From Pseudonocardia sp. (lineage in GTDB: Bacteria; Actinomycetota; Actinomycetes; Mycobacteriales; Pseudonocardiaceae): a stretch of 14,050 nucleotides of DNA. Under the pieces are notes generated by a model. The model did not search any database and was not told the DNA's origin. It was given only the letters and a program-made list of their open reading frames with translations. A program made the position numbers and the translations under genes. The stretch covers positions 1-14,050 of the forward strand of contig JASLAP010000692.1 of assembly GCA_030147065.1 (NCBI GenBank), in the 5' to 3' direction. Each line of letters starts with the position of its first letter. The stretch's first letter is position 1. This document shows positions 12,465 through 14,050 of the stretch, piece by piece.

Positions 12465-13781
12465 ATGCAGTTGTCGAGGCGGGGCCCGAACCCGAGGTGG
12501 GCCCTCTGGTCGCTGCCCCGCCGGGTCCTGCTGGTCATCCTCACCGTCGAACTCGTGGCCCTGGCCACCCTGGCGCTGCAGGTCGCGCACCTCCCGCCGG
12601 TCTTCCTCCCGCACTGGGGCTGGACGCTCGCCGTGCTGACCTGCGCGGGCGTGCTCAGCACCGAGGCCTCGCTCGGCGTCGAACGCCGCCGGCACCGGCC
12701 CGACCGCAGCCCGCACATCGACCTCAGCTCGGTGTGGACCTTCGCCGCGGCCGCGCTGCTGCCCGGCGCGCTCGCCGCGGTCGTCGTGGTGGTCCTGTAC
12801 GGCCACCTCTACGCCCGGGCGTGGCGGCCGATGGGGGTGCCGCCGCACCGGGTCGCCTTCAGCGGCGCGGCCATCGTGCTCGCCGTGCTGGCGGCCGGCG
12901 CCGTGATCGGCACGGTCGACCCGGCCGAGCGGTTCCACACCGAGCTCGGGCTGCTGGCCGTCGCCCTCGCGCTGGTCGTCTACGCCGTGGTGAACATGCT
13001 GCTGGTGGTCGTGGTCATGGTCCTCAGCGAGAAGACCTGGAACATGGCCACCTTCCTGCAGGTGCTCGGCCGGCTCGACGAGGCGGTGCTGGAGTTCGCC
13101 ACGCTGTCCATGGGCGCGCTGGTGGCCGGCGCGATGGCCGCGTTCGGCCCGGTCTACGCGGTGTTCGTGCTGCCCACGCTGATCGTGCTGCACCGCAGCG
13201 TGCTGGTGCACCAGCTGGAGGAGGAGGCCAGCACCGACGGCAAGACCGGGCTGCTCAACGCGGCGGCCTGGCACCTGCACGCGGACCGGGCGCTGCGCCG
13301 CAGCGAGCGCTCCGACACCCAGGCCACCGTGCTGGTGCTGGACATCGACCACTTCAAGCAGGTCAACGACCGGCACGGGCACCTGGTCGGCGACCTGGTG
13401 CTGTCCGCGGTCGCCGCGGAGATCAAGCACGAGGTCCGCGAGGAGGACCTGGTCGGCCGGTTCGGCGGCGAGGAGTTCGTGGTGCTGCTGATGGGCCTGG
13501 ACGGGGAGCACGACCCGGCCGCCGCGTGCGCCGTGGCGGAGCGGATCCGCAAGCGCATCGAGCAGCTGCAGGTCCGGGTCGGCGAGCCGGCCCGCGAGGT
13601 CGTCGTCGAGGACCTGACCGTGTCCATCGGCGGGGCCACCTTCCCGGCCGACGGCAGCGAACTGGTCCAGCTCGTCGAGGGGGCCGACACGGCGATGTAC
13701 GCGGCCAAGCGGGCCGGCCGGAACAAGGTGCGGATGGGCGTCGAACCGGTGCCCGACGCCGCGTCGCTGCCGCTGCCCTGA
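12465..13781 (+). CDS. Membrane-bound diguanylate cyclase (GGDEF domain)
   Basis: It makes the second messenger c-di-GMP from two GTP at the inner face of the membrane. The 438 residues comprise a hydrophobic N-terminal half with about six membrane segments (near 21-42, 52-68, 89-113, 131-150, 160-188 and 212-243), a short helical linker (LHRSVLVHQLEEEAS) and a C-terminal GGDEF domain (about 257-425). That domain has TDGKTGLLN at its entry (257-265), metal-binding LDIDHFKQVND (292-302, D293), active-site GGEEF (334-338) and an RxxD inhibitory site (R325-D328) exactly five residues before it, so it should be active and product-inhibited. I do not recognise the sensor half. ATG 12465 follows a GAGAGG/GGGGG purine tract. 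The stop is 7 nt before the mftR-like start, so the two are probably co-transcribed. The function is well supported; the signal sensed is unknown. Confidence 0.94.
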   Translation: MQLSRRGPNPRWALWSLPRRVLLVILTVELVALATLALQVAHLPPVFLPHWGWTLAVLTCAGVLSTEASLGVERRRHRPDRSPHIDLSSVWTFAAAALLPGALAAVVVVVLYGHLYARAWRPMGVPPHRVAFSGAAIVLAVLAAGAVIGTVDPAERFHTELGLLAVALALVVYAVVNMLLVVVVMVLSEKTWNMATFLQVLGRLDEAVLEFATLSMGALVAGAMAAFGPVYAVFVLPTLIVLHRSVLVHQLEEEASTDGKTGLLNAAAWHLHADRALRRSERSDTQATVLVLDIDHFKQVNDRHGHLVGDLVLSAVAAEIKHEVREEDLVGRFGGEEFVVLLMGLDGEHDPAAACAVAERIRKRIEQLQVRVGEPAREVVVEDLTVSIGGATFPADGSELVQLVEGADTAMYAAKRAGRNKVRMGVEPVPDAASLPLP

Positions 13782-13788
13782 GCGCGCG

Positions 13789-14050
13789 GTGACCGTGACG
13801 ACCGGGGTGCCCGGCGAGCGCCGGCACGACGGCCCGCCGGCCCGGCGGGGCGGGCGCCGCCCGGTCACCTCGCGCTCGGAGATCGAGCACATCGCGCTGG
13901 AGCTGTTCACCGACCGCGGCTTCGACACCACCACCGTCGACGACATCGCGGTCGCCGCGGGCATCGGCCGGCGCACCGTCTTCCGCTACTACGCCTCCAA
14001 GAACGACATCCCGTGGGGCGCGTTCGACGAGCAGCTCGACCGGATGCGCG
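13789..14050 (+). CDS. mftR: Mycofactocin-system TetR-type regulator MftR, partial (runs off the window)
   Basis: The first 87 residues of a TetR-family regulator. After a basic leader (RRGGRRPVTSR, residues 19-29) come helix 1 and the helix-turn-helix TTVDDIAVAAGIGRRTVFRYYASKNDIPWGAFDEQL (48-82). The block RRTxFRY-xSKNDIPWGxFDEQL is characteristic of MftR, which heads mycofactocin biosynthetic loci in actinobacteria; in mycobacteria it represses the mft genes and is released by long-chain acyl-CoA. The start is uncertain: GTG at 13789, 13795 and 13810 are in frame, and none has a good ribosome binding site. The first begins 7 nt after the diguanylate cyclase stop, which suggests coupled expression. 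The rest of the gene and any mftABCDEF genes lie beyond the right edge, so the identification rests on the N-terminal third only. Confidence 0.82.
   Translation, partial: MTVTTGVPGERRHDGPPARRGGRRPVTSRSEIEHIALELFTDRGFDTTTVDDIAVAAGIGRRTVFRYYASKNDIPWGAFDEQLDRMR

Noticed and set aside
12102..13976. A 624-codon minus-strand open frame across the cyclase and tRNAs
   Set aside because: It runs through two tRNA genes and opposite clear GGDEF and MftR-like coding sequence, and has no domain signature.
1..14050. CRISPR arrays, insertion sequences or phage genes
   Set aside because: No regularly spaced repeats, transposase or integrase motifs, or terminal repeats with target duplications were found on either strand.

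Overview
The window is very GC-rich (roughly three quarters G+C by eye), uses GTG as well as ATG starts, and carries a tRNA-Glu/Asp/Phe cluster, a P450-type 3Fe-4S ferredoxin and, at its right edge, the start of a gene closely resembling mftR, the regulator of mycofactocin loci. This points to an actinobacterial chromosome. Pseudonocardiaceae (Pseudonocardia-like) is my inference from protein flavour, not a demonstrated assignment. There is no sign of phage, plasmid, transposon or CRISPR; the region looks like ordinary chromosome with several well-formed regulatory and palindromic sites.

Layout. A CinA/PncC amidohydrolase gene (+, 6-506) converges on a long minus-strand block. Read in transcription order from right to left, that block holds: a propionyl-CoA synthetase of PrpE type (8645-6765), a small anchored protein (6580-6386), a ferredoxin (6311-6120), an acyl-CoA ligase (5963-4356) with an MBL-fold hydrolase 2 nt behind it (4353-3511), an MFS transporter (3477-2308), and a TetR regulator (2234-1527) translationally coupled by an ATGA overlap to a lactonase-like MBL hydrolase (1530-529). 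A 31-bp near-perfect palindrome directly upstream of tetR is a strong operator candidate. A 42-bp palindrome (3499-3540) ends the acyl-CoA ligase/MBL unit and supplies the last codons of the hydrolase. A second long inverted repeat (6048-6098) follows the ferredoxin.

A 306-bp divergent region (8646-8951) separates prpE from a secreted SGNH esterase (+, 8952-10298), followed by an unrecognised 80-aa protein (+). Two minus-strand genes, a ribbon-helix-helix-like protein and a copper-chaperone-like HMA protein, lie next. A 332-bp gene-free stretch with paired GTGATCA sites then leads to a 77-aa unknown protein (+). After that come a promoter, the tRNA cluster Glu(UUC)-Asp(GUC)-Phe(GAA), a membrane diguanylate cyclase with GGEEF and an intact RxxD inhibitory site, and, 7 nt later, the partial mftR-like gene.

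How the genes fit together. Two CoA ligases, a ferredoxin, two MBL hydrolases, a transporter and a self-regulated TetR suggest organic-acid, acyl or ester uptake and catabolism, with possible lactone hydrolysis. MftR of mycobacteria responds to long-chain acyl-CoA, so a link between acyl-CoA metabolism and mycofactocin production is plausible but inferred. The two points most worth following are the probable co-transcription of a diguanylate cyclase with mftR, and the palindrome that serves as the 3' end of a gene.
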